A stretch of DNA of 31,743 nt, from contig DATJLK010000090.1 in the NCBI GenBank assembly GCA_035509615.1, forward strand, positions 1 to 31,743. The letters are read 5' to 3'. This DNA is from AP-15 sp035509615 (GTDB lineage: Bacteria > Pseudomonadota > Alphaproteobacteria > ATCC43930 > CGMCC-115725). Below the pieces are notes generated by a model, which was given only the letters and a program-made list of their open reading frames with translations, ran no database searches and was not told the DNA's origin. The translations under genes and the position numbers were made by a program. Below, one piece after another: positions 1 to 7,617 of the stretch. Every line of letters begins with the position of its first letter. Position 1 is the first letter of the stretch.

Positions 1-1
1 G

Positions 2-226
2 AAGTTGCGCGCGATGGATTTGTTCAAGCTCCCCGGCATCGCCGAGACCATCGACTGGACCGAGGCATTGATGCAATTGGACGTGCTCGAACTGACGCCG
101 CAAGCGATCAACGATACGCTCGGCGTATTGCTCAAATACCAGGACGACATCGCGCGCATCAAGGGCAGCGAAGCCGCCCGCCTGCTCGACCAGATCAAGG
201 CCGAAGCGGCCGCCGCGGCGGAGTGA
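2..226 (+). CDS. coxD: MoxR/CoxD-type AAA+ ATPase, C-terminal fragment
   Basis: Only the last 74 codons are present; the frame is open through the left edge of the window, so the gene starts outside. The visible part (LRAMDLFKLPGIAETIDWTEAL, then a helical tail rich in Ala, Lys and Glu) matches the lid region at the end of MoxR-family ATPases of the CoxD branch, where an 'LDLFKxPGVAETLDWA' stretch is typical. CoxD-type ATPases work with a VWA protein (CoxE) in the maturation of molybdenum hydroxylases, in particular building the [CuSMoO2] centre of CO dehydrogenase in Oligotropha. The CoxE-like gene lies about 330 bases downstream, which supports the call. The Walker motifs are outside the window, so the ATPase activity itself cannot be checked here. 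Confidence 0.75.
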   Translation, partial: KLRAMDLFKLPGIAETIDWTEALMQLDVLELTPQAINDTLGVLLKYQDDIARIKGSEAARLLDQIKAEAAAAAE

Positions 227-293
227 GCGGACCGGGTTGATGCTGACGCTATCCGATAAGCGGGCTCTTGTACCGTCTCGACCGGAAACAGAA

Positions 294-449
294 ATGGACT
301 ATCAAATCGCCTCCGTGATCCTCGCGGATGGTCGAAGATTTAATAAGGTCTACATAGTTGGCGGTCTGATAACAAAAGCTGATGCTTTGACTGACATATC
401 GTTTCACGAGTCAGAAATCGTAGAGATAAGGGGCAATCACGGGGAATAG
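294..449 (+). CDS. small hypothetical protein (51 aa)
   Basis: This short reading frame lies between the CoxD-like and CoxE-like genes. From the ATG at 294 it reads MDYQIASVILADGRRF and continues as a beta-rich, charged peptide ending in EIVEIRGNHGE. The pattern of a hydrophobic strand, DGRRF and a second strand fits a small single-domain protein and not random GC-rich sequence, and base composition is clearly lower in GC than the flanking genes. The frame is open upstream to an ATG at 240 and a TTG at 237, but the family-like part begins at 294. No convincing Shine-Dalgarno is seen for any of these starts. The function is unknown; it may be an inserted cargo gene that is not part of the cox operon. 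Confidence 0.4.
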   Translation: MDYQIASVILADGRRFNKVYIVGGLITKADALTDISFHESEIVEIRGNHGE

Positions 450-485
450 ATGACAAAATCCGATCGGCCGTTCCATCCCGCCACA

Positions 486-534
486 CCGGCGAAGGCCGGC
501 GCCCATGGCGGGGGTGGGTCCTGGCCTGCGCCGG
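486..534. repeat. intergenic palindromic repeat (REP-like), upstream of coxE-like gene
   Basis: CCGGC-gaag-GCCGG forms a short hairpin (486-499), and an overlapping CCGGCGC (496-502) pairs with GCGCCGG (528-534). The unit fills most of the gap before the VWA gene and resembles the other paired palindromes at 2837-2920 and 4703-4790 in size and in its intergenic position. Confidence 0.4.
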
Positions 535-559
535 GAAGTCGGCTGGGGGCGCGGGGCTG

Positions 560-1792
560 ATGGGCGCGCAGCCATCCGTCACCGGAGGCTCGCTGCTTGC
601 GAACCTGATGCATTTCGCTCGCACCCTGCGGGCGGCGGGGCTGCCGGTCGGCCCCGGCAAGGTTATCGATGCGGTCGACGCGGTCAGGACGGTCGGCATC
701 ACCGACCGCCGCGATTTCTACTGGACATTGCACGCGGTTTTTGTCAACCGGCCGGATCAGCGGCTGATCTTCGATCAGGCGTTCCACGTCTTTTGGCGCA
801 ACCCCGACCTCCTAAAAAAGATGATGGCGCTGGTGTTGCCCGAAATGCGCGTCCCGGGTGACGAGGACCGCGGTGCGGAGATGGCGCGGCGTCTTGCTGA
901 AGCCTTGCACCCCGGCCGTGACGAAAACGCCGGCGAACCCGAGGAGGTCGAGACCGAAATCGATGCGGTGATGACGTTTTCCGACCGCGAGCAATTGCGC
1001 AGCATGGATTTCGAGAAGATGTCGCTCGAAGAACTGGCGCGCGCCAAGGCTGCGATCGCCCGTTTGCGGCTGCCGGTCGAGGATCTGCCGACCCGCCGCT
1101 TTGCTCCCGACCGGCATGGCGCCCGCGCCGATCTGCGCGCGACCTTGCGTGCCGCGCTGCGATCGGGCGGGCTGATCGAGCTGAAGCGCAAAAGCCCGCG
1201 CCGCCGGCCGCCGCCGCTCGTCGTGTTGTGCGACATTTCGGGCTCGATGAGCCGCTACAGCCGCGTCTTTCTGCATTTCATGCACACGGTCACCAACGAC
1301 CGCGATCGGGTTTTCACCTTTGTTTTCGGCACCCGCCTGACCAATATTACCCGTTATTTGCGGTTTCGCGACGTCGATCTGGCGCTCGAGCGGGTCGGCG
1401 AAGCAGTTGCCGACTGGTCGGGCGGGACCCGCATCGGTCACTCGATCGCCGAGTTCAACCGGCTGTGGTCGCGTCGGCTGTTGGGTCAGGGCGCGATCGT
1501 CCTGCTGATCACCGACGGGCTCGATCGCGACGCCGGCACCGGCTTGGGGCGTGAGATGGATCGGCTGCACCGCTCGTGCCGGCGGCTGATTTGGCTCAAC
1601 CCGCTGTTGCGCTACGAGGGTTTCGAACCAAGATCACTCGGGATGCGGGCGATGATGCCCTATGTCGACGAGTTTCGGCCGGTGCACAATCTCGAAAGCC
1701 TCGAGGAACTGATCGGGGTGCTGAGCGCGCTGCCGGTGCGGCGCGGTCCGGCAGCCCCGGTATTGCGGCATTACCAGGAGAAAGCGGCATGA
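560..1792 (+). CDS. coxE: CoxE-type VWA domain protein
   Basis: This 410-residue protein has the CoxE/VWA-CoxE layout: an N-terminal helical region (about 10-110, with the family-like stretch around FYWTLHAVFVNRPDQ), an acidic linker (about 110-150) and a C-terminal von Willebrand A domain (about 215-395). The metal-ion-dependent adhesion site is intact: D225-x-S227-x-S229 in DISGSMSRYSR, T300 in SGGTRIG, and D319 in LLITDGLD. CoxE proteins partner with CoxD-type MoxR ATPases as a cytoplasmic chaperone pair that matures molybdenum hydroxylases. The gene follows the CoxD-like ATPase and its stop overlaps the next start (ATGA, 1789-1792), which indicates translational coupling with the XdhC-type genes. 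The ATG at 560 was chosen because the conserved N-terminal helix begins soon after it and the upstream sequence is a palindromic repeat. Confidence 0.9.
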   Translation: MGAQPSVTGGSLLANLMHFARTLRAAGLPVGPGKVIDAVDAVRTVGITDRRDFYWTLHAVFVNRPDQRLIFDQAFHVFWRNPDLLKKMMALVLPEMRVPGDEDRGAEMARRLAEALHPGRDENAGEPEEVETEIDAVMTFSDREQLRSMDFEKMSLEELARAKAAIARLRLPVEDLPTRRFAPDRHGARADLRATLRAALRSGGLIELKRKSPRRRPPPLVVLCDISGSMSRYSRVFLHFMHTVTNDRDRVFTFVFGTRLTNITRYLRFRDVDLALERVGEAVADWSGGTRIGHSIAEFNRLWSRRLLGQGAIVLLITDGLDRDAGTGLGREMDRLHRSCRRLIWLNPLLRYEGFEPRSLGMRAMMPYVDEFRPVHNLESLEELIGVLSALPVRRGPAAPVLRHYQEKAA

Positions 1793-2109
1793 GCGATACG
1801 GCGGAGATTCTGGAACAAGCGGCGCGCTGGCGCGAAGCGGGGTCGGGGGTGGCGCTGGCGACTGTCGTCACCACCTGGGGATCGTCACCGCGCCCGGTCG
1901 GCGCCAAGCTCGCGGTCGACGACAAGGGTGCGATGGTCGGCTCGGTCTCCGGCGGCTGTGTTGAAAGCGCGGTCGTCCAAGAAGCGCTCGATGTGATCCG
2001 CGACGGCAAGTCGAGGCTCCTCGATTTCGGGGTCAGCGACAACGAGGCCTGGGAAGTCGGCCTCGCTTGTGGCGGCAAGATCCAGATCTTTGTCGAGCGT
2101 GTCGAATGA
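1789..2109 (+). CDS. XdhC/CoxI family protein, N-terminal-domain half
   Basis: A 106-residue protein equal to the N-terminal XdhC_CoxI domain alone: GVALATVVTTWGSSPRPVGAKL, MVGSVSGGCVESAV, and the cysteine-containing LACGGKIQIFVE near the end. XdhC proteins bind molybdenum cofactor, help its sulfuration and hand it to xanthine-dehydrogenase-family enzymes. In many organisms one polypeptide carries this domain and a C-terminal Rossmann domain; here the two are separate genes. Both junctions are ATGA overlaps (with coxE at 1789 and with the next gene at 2106), so the three are very probably one translationally coupled unit. The short length is therefore a split and not a truncation. Confidence 0.88.
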   Translation: MSDTAEILEQAARWREAGSGVALATVVTTWGSSPRPVGAKLAVDDKGAMVGSVSGGCVESAVVQEALDVIRDGKSRLLDFGVSDNEAWEVGLACGGKIQIFVERVE

Positions 2110-2816
2110 AAGGCCGCATCCTCGACCGGGTGGTCGCCGCCGGGCGCGAACATCGATCGGTGGCGCTCGCCACCGAGCTCTCGACCGGGCGGCAATTGCT
2201 GCTCGACGGCAGTGCTGCGGAAGGCGATCTGACGCTCGGCGAAGCCGCGATCGGCTCGATCCGCGAGGTCTGGCGCGCCGGACGCAATCGAACCGTCGAC
2301 ACCCCGGAGGGCCGGGTTTTTGTCGAGGTGCTGACACCGCCGATGCGGGCTTTTGTCGTCGGCGCGGTGCACATCGCGCAGCCGCTGGCGCAGATGCTGG
2401 CGATGGTCGATTACGCCGTCACCGTGATCGATCCGCGCGGTGCGTTCGCCACTCAAGCGCGGTTTCCCGGCGTCGAACTCGTCAGCGAATGGCCCGACGA
2501 AGCGCTCGAACGGCTTCACCCTGATCGCGGATCGGCGGTGTTGGCGCTGACCCATGATCCGAAGATCGACGACCCGGCATTGGCCGCGGCATTGCGCTCG
2601 GAATGCTTTTACATCGGCGCCCTCGGCTCGCGCCGCAATCATGCCGCGCGCTGCGCCCGGCTCAAGGAGCAGGGCTTTGGCGATGCCGATCTGGCGCGCA
2701 TCCACGGCCCGATCGGTCTTGCGATCGGTGCGGTTTCGCCGGCCGAAGTCGCGACCTCGATCGTCGCCGAAATGATCCAGGTGCTGCGCCAAGGCAAGGC
2801 GGCGGAGGCGGTGTGA
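2106..2816 (+). CDS. XdhC/CoxI family protein, Rossmann-domain half (CoxF-like)
   Basis: A 236-residue protein. The ATG at 2106 overlaps the stop of the preceding gene; an in-frame upstream extension to 2067 lies entirely inside that gene and was rejected. Residues from about 78 onwards form the XdhC C-terminal Rossmann domain: FVVGAVHIAQPLAQML (a variant of the usual GAGHVA motif, with Val-His-Ile), VIDPRGAFATQARFP, ALGSRRNHAARCARL, and IHGPIGLAIGAVSPAEVATSI. The N-terminal 75 residues resemble the first part of an XdhC domain but lack the second GGCVE cysteine block. The role is delivery of sulfurated molybdenum cofactor to the oxidoreductase encoded upstream of the window. Confidence 0.88.
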   Translation: MKGRILDRVVAAGREHRSVALATELSTGRQLLLDGSAAEGDLTLGEAAIGSIREVWRAGRNRTVDTPEGRVFVEVLTPPMRAFVVGAVHIAQPLAQMLAMVDYAVTVIDPRGAFATQARFPGVELVSEWPDEALERLHPDRGSAVLALTHDPKIDDPALAAALRSECFYIGALGSRRNHAARCARLKEQGFGDADLARIHGPIGLAIGAVSPAEVATSIVAEMIQVLRQGKAAEAV

Positions 2817-2836
2817 CCCAGCGCATACTCCTCCTT

Positions 2837-2920
2837 ATGACCGGGCTTGTCCCGGTCATCTCCGCAAACCTGCGAGGCGCGCGCCGGCGTCCCGTAGATG
2901 GCCGGAGCAAGACCGGCCAT
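2837..2920. repeat. paired intergenic palindromes (REP/BIME-like unit)
   Basis: Two strong dyads face each other. ATGACCGGG-CTTGT-CCCGGTCAT (2837-2859) is a perfect 9-base stem with a 5-base loop. ATGGCCGG-AGCAAGA-CCGGCCAT (2898-2920) is a perfect 8-base stem. The 38 bases between them include CGCGCGCCGGCG. Paired elements of this composition are dispersed repeats in many alphaproteobacterial genomes. The unit sits between the second XdhC-type gene and the MoCF/MobA gene. Confidence 0.75.
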
Positions 2921-2973
2921 AACGGACGAACGCGAGCGTCTCAGCGGTGGTATGCGAGTACAGTGGAGGCATC

Positions 2974-4656
2974 GTGAAATTCGGCGAGGTTCCGGTCGCG
3001 CAAGCGGAAGGGGCGATCCTCGCGCATAGCCTGAGGCTTGGCTCCGCCGCGCTGAAAAAGGGACGCGTGCTGTCGGTCGCCGACCTCGAATTGATTGCCG
3101 GCGCCGGATTGGCAGGGATAACGGTCGCTCGGATCGAAGCGGGCGATGTCGGCGAGGATGCCGCGGCCGAGCGGGTGGCGGCGGCAGCGGTTGGTCCGGG
3201 AATTACCGCGGCGGCGCCGTTTACCGGCCGGGTCAATCTCCATGCCGAGGCCAGAGGGGTGCTGATCTTTGATCGCGAGCGGGTTGATCGGCTCAATCTC
3301 GTCAATGAGGCGATCACGCTCGGAACCCTGCCGCCGTTTACCGTCGTCGAACCGCGCCAGATGGTGGCAACGATCAAGATCATTCCGTTCGCCGCCCCTG
3401 AAGAGGCGGTCAAAGGGTGCGTCCAGGCCGCTATCAGCGAAGGTCCCCTGCTGCGCGTGGCTCCGTTTCGGCCGATGTCGGTCGGGTTGATCCAGACACG
3501 GCTTCCCGGGCTCAAGGAGAGCATTCTCGACAAGACGCGCGAGGTGACCGAAGGCCGGCTCCTGGCGCTGAGATGCAGCCTCGCTTTCGAACAGCGTTGC
3601 GCTCATGAAACGGCGGATTTGAGCGTGGCGGTCCGTGACGCCTTCGGTCGCGGCATCGACATGCTGCTGATCCACGGTGCCTCGGCGATCCTCGACCGGC
3701 GCGACGTGATCCCGGCGGCGATCGAGGCCGCGGGCGGGCGGATCGATCATTTCGGCATGCCGGTCGATCCCGGCAATCTCCTGCTGCTGGGCCATGTCGG
3801 CGAAAAGGCCGTGCTGGGCCTGCCCGGATGCGCGCGGTCGCCCAAGGTCAACGGCTTTGATTGGGTGTTGGAACGGCTGGTCGCCGGATTGAGGGTCGGC
3901 GGTCCGGAAATCATGCGCATGGGAAGCGGCGGCCTACTCGCCGAAATCCCGACGCGGCCTCTGCCCCGAGCCGAAGCCAAGGCGCCATCGGCCAAGGAAA
4001 AAGAAAGGCCGCCGGGTCCGCGCATTGGAGCCTTGCTGCTTGCCGCCGGTCAGTCGCGCCGCATGGGCGGCCCGAACAAATTGCTGGCCGAACTCCCCGG
4101 ATCAAATCCCGGGACCGGCGTGGCGATGGTGACGCGGGTCGCGCAGCGCCTGCTGGCGTCGCGGGCGCGGCCGATCATCGCGGTGCTCGGCAACCGCGCC
4201 GATGAGATCGACGCCGCTCTCGGCCGCCTGCCGGTCGAACGGGTGCGCAACCCCGATTTTGCCGACGGCCTGTCGACCTCGCTGAAACGTGGGCTTGCCG
4301 CCTTGCCCGAGGATGTCGACGGCGTGCTGATATGCCTCGGCGACATGCCGCTGATCTCCGGGCGCCACCTCGATCGCCTGATTGCCGTGTTCAACCCGCT
4401 TGAAGGACGCGCGATCATCGTGCCGACCCGGCATGGCAAGCGGGGCAATCCGGTGCTGTGGGCCAAACGGTTTTTTTCCGAAATGCTGCAGATATCGGGT
4501 GATGTTGGCGCCCGCCATCTGATCGGCGAACATGCCGAACTCGTCGCCGAAGTAGAAATGGACGACGATGCGATCCTGGTCGACATCGACACCCCCGAAG
4601 CGCTTGCCGCGTTCCGCGACAAGTGGCAACGCGATACGGTACAGACCGGCCCCTGA
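2974..4656 (+). CDS. fused molybdopterin-binding (MoCF) / MobA-like nucleotidyltransferase
   Basis: This 560-residue protein has an N-terminal MoeA/MogA-like molybdopterin-binding part (about 1-330; opening VKFGEVPVAQAEGAILAHS, later the HGASAILDRRDVIPAAI segment and LGLPGCARSPKVNG) fused to a MobA-like NTP transferase domain (about 348-555; signature LLLAAGQSRRMGGPNKLL, then ICLGDMPLI and the RGNPVLW block). Such fusions accompany xanthine-dehydrogenase-type operons and probably make the cytosine dinucleotide form of the cofactor (MocA-like activity); that specificity is inferred from context. The start is taken as GTG 2974 because a TGGAGG Shine-Dalgarno lies at 2964-2969 and the family N-terminus begins here. 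The frame is open to a GTG at 2947, but the intervening residues do not look like the family. Confidence 0.85.
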   Translation: MKFGEVPVAQAEGAILAHSLRLGSAALKKGRVLSVADLELIAGAGLAGITVARIEAGDVGEDAAAERVAAAAVGPGITAAAPFTGRVNLHAEARGVLIFDRERVDRLNLVNEAITLGTLPPFTVVEPRQMVATIKIIPFAAPEEAVKGCVQAAISEGPLLRVAPFRPMSVGLIQTRLPGLKESILDKTREVTEGRLLALRCSLAFEQRCAHETADLSVAVRDAFGRGIDMLLIHGASAILDRRDVIPAAIEAAGGRIDHFGMPVDPGNLLLLGHVGEKAVLGLPGCARSPKVNGFDWVLERLVAGLRVGGPEIMRMGSGGLLAEIPTRPLPRAEAKAPSAKEKERPPGPRIGALLLAAGQSRRMGGPNKLLAELPGSNPGTGVAMVTRVAQRLLASRARPIIAVLGNRADEIDAALGRLPVERVRNPDFADGLSTSLKRGLAALPEDVDGVLICLGDMPLISGRHLDRLIAVFNPLEGRAIIVPTRHGKRGNPVLWAKRFFSEMLQISGDVGARHLIGEHAELVAEVEMDDDAILVDIDTPEALAAFRDKWQRDTVQTGP

Positions 4657-4702
4657 CCTAGCGTCCTGAGCCTGAAGGTCGCAACGTCCGATCGTTTTCG
4701 TC

Positions 4703-4790
4703 ATGCCCGCGAAAGCAGGCATCGGGGCGAGGCAAGCGACGTGTGGCTCCTCTGGATCACCGCCTGCGCGACGCTTGCGCGGGGATGACC
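4703..4790. repeat. intergenic palindromic repeat unit
   Basis: ATGCCCGC-gaaa-GCAGGCAT (4703-4722) is a near-perfect hairpin. It is followed by a second, GC-rich half around CGCCTGCGCG-acgctt-GCGCGGGGATGAC (4761-4788). The phrase 'CGTCATGCCCGCGAAAGC...GGGGATGAC' is typical of dispersed alphaproteobacterial palindromes. It lies directly downstream of the MobA-like gene. Confidence 0.6.
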
Positions 4791-4929
4791 ACGAAACGGA
4801 CCAACCAGACCGGGTACCAGTTTAGGCGGTTGATTCGGGCAAGGAGCGGTGGGACAACCCGGCACGGGCCGACTTGCTGTTGGGGATGCTGTGCTACAAA
4901 CTGCAATTCGGCATTCCGCTGGGTTTGCT

Positions 4930-5211
4930 TCGGCAAAGCCACATATGCCGCCTGGGGTCTTCCGGCGGCAGCGAGCCCAGCGCTTGACCAGAATTGGCGA
5001 AAATCTCTGCCAAAATGTTCGCCCGAGTCATTGGTCAGGCCCGGCCGGAGTTGCTGAGCCAAATCCAAAGCATGCCGATCGCCAGGAACGCGAGGCTCGC
5101 CCCGAAACGGAGCAGACGTTCGCGGGTCAGCCATCGCGCTTCGCGCAGGGCGCTCGCGGCGAGCGCGAGGTCGTGCTGCATCCGCCATTCCCGCCAACCG
5201 GGCGACGGCAT
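4930..5211 (-). pseudogene. frameshifted N-terminus of a GT87/DUF2029-like membrane glycosyltransferase
   Basis: On the minus strand a frame from about 5211 (or ATG 5181) to a TGA at 5037-5035 reads MQHDLALAASALREARW, then a hydrophobic helix FGASLAFLAIGMLWIWLS. Immediately after this stop a different frame continues with GLTNDSGEHFGRDFRQFW and SSAGLAAAGRPQAAYV, down to about 4940. Joined across a single-base shift near 5037-5050, the two parts give the usual beginning of GT87/DUF2029 polyprenol-phosphate-mannose-dependent transferases: charged cytoplasmic segment, first membrane helix, then 'G-x-D-F-x-x-F-W-x-A-x-x-L-A-x-x-G-x-P-x-x-A-Y'. The remaining 300 or more residues of the family are missing, and the sequence beyond 4930 shows no resemblance. 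This is a decayed remnant. The assignment is from motif memory only. Confidence 0.5.
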
Positions 5212-5327
5212 CGGCCGCCGCGATGAGGTGACGGGTTAGCAAGAAGGGCTGAAGTGGCGGTCAATCCCGGCGGCTAGGCGCTCATGGCGCCCGCGACCAA
5301 ATTGTCTATTATCGATGTGCGCAGAGG

Positions 5328-6386
5328 CTATTCGGCAGCACTCTGCCGCGCGTTATCGGCGAAATGCGGCATCACTTCGCGGGCAAAGCGGCGCAGGCTG
5401 GTGCGGCCGCGCATGCCGCCACCCGAACCGCCGCCATTGATCAGTACATAACCGACGCCGGCCGCGCGCAATTGTTCCAGGCGCTCGGCAATGTGATCCG
5501 GGCTGCCGTACATCGCGCTTGCCTCGTTGACCACCCGCGGATCGCCGGTGGCGCGGTCGGGACCGCCATGCACGGTGCCATCGGGTGTGGTGGCGAGCTT
5601 TAGCTGGCGCAGCCGGTTGGCAAGCCGGCGCTCCATCGCCTCGGCACGCTCCGCCCGACTGTCACAGACAAAGAAGGCGCGGGTCACCGCGACCTGCATC
5701 GGGTCGAACTCGCGACCTTGTGCTTCGGTCTCGGATTTGTAGATTGCGATGCTGGTCGCGACGTCGCTCGGCGCCGCATACTGTCCGAGCAGCAGATTAT
5801 AACCTTGGGCTGCAACCCGGCGGATCGAGCGCTCGCTGCCGGCCCCCATCCAGATCGGCGGGTGCGGCTTTTGCGCGGTCGGCGGCTCGACGACGATGTT
5901 GTCGAACTGCCAGTATCGGCCGCGATGCGAAAACGGCTCGTCGGCGGTCCACGCCTTGACGATCACCGCGAGGGCTTCGTCAAAACGCGCATCGGCCTCC
6001 GCCATCGGCACGCAAAAGCCGGCGAACTCGTTGTAGCGATAGCCTTTGCCGATGCCGAAATCGAGCCGCCCGCCGGACAGCAGATCGAGGGTCGCCGCCT
6101 GCTCCGCCAGCAGCACCGGGTTGTGCCACGGCAGGACCATGACGGCGGTGCCAAGCCGCAGTTGCCGGGTACGCGCGCCGAGCCAGGTCAACAGGTTGAT
6201 CGTCGCCGACACCTGGCCGTAGCCGGTGAAGTGGTGTTCGACGACAAAGGTCGAGTGAAAGCCGAGCGCTTCGGCCTCGATGTTGGTGTCGATAAAGTCG
6301 CGGAACCCCTCGGCGCTGTCGAACTCAGCGTCTTCCGGCCCCCTCGGACGCCGCGCCGTCGCACTGCCGAACAAGCCGAACCGCAT
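5328..6386 (-). CDS. LLM class flavin-dependent oxidoreductase (subtype A)
   Basis: This 352-residue bacterial-luciferase-like TIM-barrel protein starts MRFGLFGSA; an in-frame GTG three codons upstream (6395) is too close to the GAGGG Shine-Dalgarno, so ATG 6386 was chosen. Family marks are STFVVEHHFTGYGQV, LLTWLGARTRQLRLGTAV, VLLAEQAATLDLLSGGRLDFGIGKG, and PPIWMGAGSERSIRRVAAQGYN. These enzymes use FMNH2 or F420 to oxidise small organic substrates; the substrate cannot be read from sequence. The protein is a close paralogue of the product of 12450-13484, with long identical stretches through the first 200 residues. It is transcribed away from the exported protein gene at 6599 and lies alone, apart from the main LLM cluster. 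The C-terminus has a glycine-rich loop (NGGGSGGGMRGR) that the paralogue lacks. Confidence 0.9.
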   Translation of the reverse strand: MRFGLFGSATARRPRGPEDAEFDSAEGFRDFIDTNIEAEALGFHSTFVVEHHFTGYGQVSATINLLTWLGARTRQLRLGTAVMVLPWHNPVLLAEQAATLDLLSGGRLDFGIGKGYRYNEFAGFCVPMAEADARFDEALAVIVKAWTADEPFSHRGRYWQFDNIVVEPPTAQKPHPPIWMGAGSERSIRRVAAQGYNLLLGQYAAPSDVATSIAIYKSETEAQGREFDPMQVAVTRAFFVCDSRAERAEAMERRLANRLRQLKLATTPDGTVHGGPDRATGDPRVVNEASAMYGSPDHIAERLEQLRAAGVGYVLINGGGSGGGMRGRTSLRRFAREVMPHFADNARQSAAE

Positions 6387-6598
6387 CTGTCGCACCCTCG
6401 ATCCGCCACACCGTTTCGCGGCGACGTTAGGTCATGTGTGGGAATATTGAAAATACCGTTTACAGATCGCCGGCATAGCGTCTCGGCATCGAGCGCAAGC
6501 GTGAGAGAGAACCGGTTGACTTACAAATATCTTAAGATGAGATTAAGGCTCACAAAAAGAAGAGAAGGCTCCTGATCATTGCATCAAGGGAGGACGGC

Positions 6599-7474
6599 GT
6601 GAAGAAAAGCACCGTTATCATCGTCGGCTTGGTGATTGGCGTCGCCACCATCGCGGCGAGCTCCTTGCGGGCTCAGGGTACCCAGCCGGTGTCCCAGACT
6701 GACAGTGTTGGGGCGCTTCGAATTATGGCGTCCCAGTCCCAATGCGCCGCGCATTCGTGGCCCGGGCGCGGACGCGCGCCTCGGTCTTATATCGAAGGCA
6801 TCACCTTGGTGTTCGCTCGAGCGGTCTGTCAGCCGCAGCGTCCCGACGTCGCAGTCGTCTCCGCTCCGGTCGACACCTCGCCCAAGAGCGACGACGGGCT
6901 TGCCATATATCAGGACCGATTTAGCTCTGCCGGGATGCGCAACGACAAGGCGGGCGTTGACACTCTCCGGCACAGCTACGTGCTGCTGATTGGCCTCGGC
7001 ATGATGGAGAGTTCTGGCAAATACTGTGAGGGCCGTGATGTCAGCCAATGCTTCGTAGGAGCCGATAGCGCCGAAGCCGGCCTGTTCCAGACCTCATACG
7101 GTGCTCGACGCTTTAGTCCGGCACTTGACGGATTGTTCCAGAGTTACCGAGCCGACCATAGCCGCTGTCTAATAGATGTGTTTCAAGGATCGATCAGTTG
7201 CCGGATCGTGAAAAGCCACAACCCCAAATGTCCGTCATCGACCAGCGACGTGGCGGGAACGGGTCCTGGTGCAGATTGGCAGAGATTAACTAAGAGCTGC
7301 CCCGCGTTCGCAACCGAATACGCTGCGGTTGTACTACGCAAGCATGGAGGGCCCGAAGGAGAGTTCAATCCTATTCGTAAACGACAAGTGGAGCTCCTTC
7401 CCGCGTGCGACGCCATGCTTCAGAAGGTTCAGAGCTTCGTGCAGGATCACCCTCAGATCTGCTCGCAGCTATGA
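6599..7474 (+). CDS. exported protein of unknown function, possibly lysozyme-like
   Basis: A 291-residue protein starting at GTG 6599 behind AGGGAGG (6587-6593). It opens with a Sec signal peptide (MKKSTVIIVGLVIGVATIAASSLRAQG, cleavage probably after residue 25-27). The mature part has seven or more cysteines and a distinctive block around residues 140-170, GLGMMESSGKYCEGRD followed by SAEAGLFQTSYGARRF. A glutamate directly before a Ser-Ser-Gly-x-Tyr pattern, followed by 'AGLFQTS', recalls the catalytic Glu and the 'GLFQI' block of goose-lysozyme or lytic-transglycosylase folds, but I cannot confirm that fold. Two cysteine pairs near the C-terminus suggest disulfides and a periplasmic or extracellular location. 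The gene stands alone, with a hairpin just after it and a divergent LLM gene upstream. Confidence 0.75.
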   Translation: MKKSTVIIVGLVIGVATIAASSLRAQGTQPVSQTDSVGALRIMASQSQCAAHSWPGRGRAPRSYIEGITLVFARAVCQPQRPDVAVVSAPVDTSPKSDDGLAIYQDRFSSAGMRNDKAGVDTLRHSYVLLIGLGMMESSGKYCEGRDVSQCFVGADSAEAGLFQTSYGARRFSPALDGLFQSYRADHSRCLIDVFQGSISCRIVKSHNPKCPSSTSDVAGTGPGADWQRLTKSCPAFATEYAAVVLRKHGGPEGEFNPIRKRQVELLPACDAMLQKVQSFVQDHPQICSQL

Positions 7475-7493
7475 CAAACGATTGGGAAACTCT

Positions 7494-7531
7494 ACGAGAG
7501 GGCGCGCGCCGCGGAAAGCGCCGCCTCTCGT
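7494..7531. terminator. hairpin between convergent genes
   Basis: ACGAGAGG (7494-7501) pairs perfectly with CCTCTCGT (7524-7531), and GC-rich inner bases can extend the pairing. It is followed on the plus strand by TGTTCTATTCC, a weak T-tract. It sits between the plus-strand exported protein gene and the minus-strand amidohydrolase, so it could stop transcription from the plus side. Confidence 0.5.
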
Positions 7532-7617
7532 GTTCTATTCCGTCGCGCGGAATCTGCGATCCGGCTCGCTGCAAGGCGGCAGCGAACCGAGCACAACCTA
7601 TTCCGCTGCAAACGTAA

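Noticed and set aside
1596..2792. A 398-codon minus-strand frame over the coxE/XdhC region
   Set aside because: It is a shadow of three well-supported overlapping plus-strand genes.
6516..6545. TTGACT plus an AT-rich stretch as a sigma-70 promoter for the exported protein at 6599
   Set aside because: No acceptable -10 hexamer at 16-18 bases; left uncalled.
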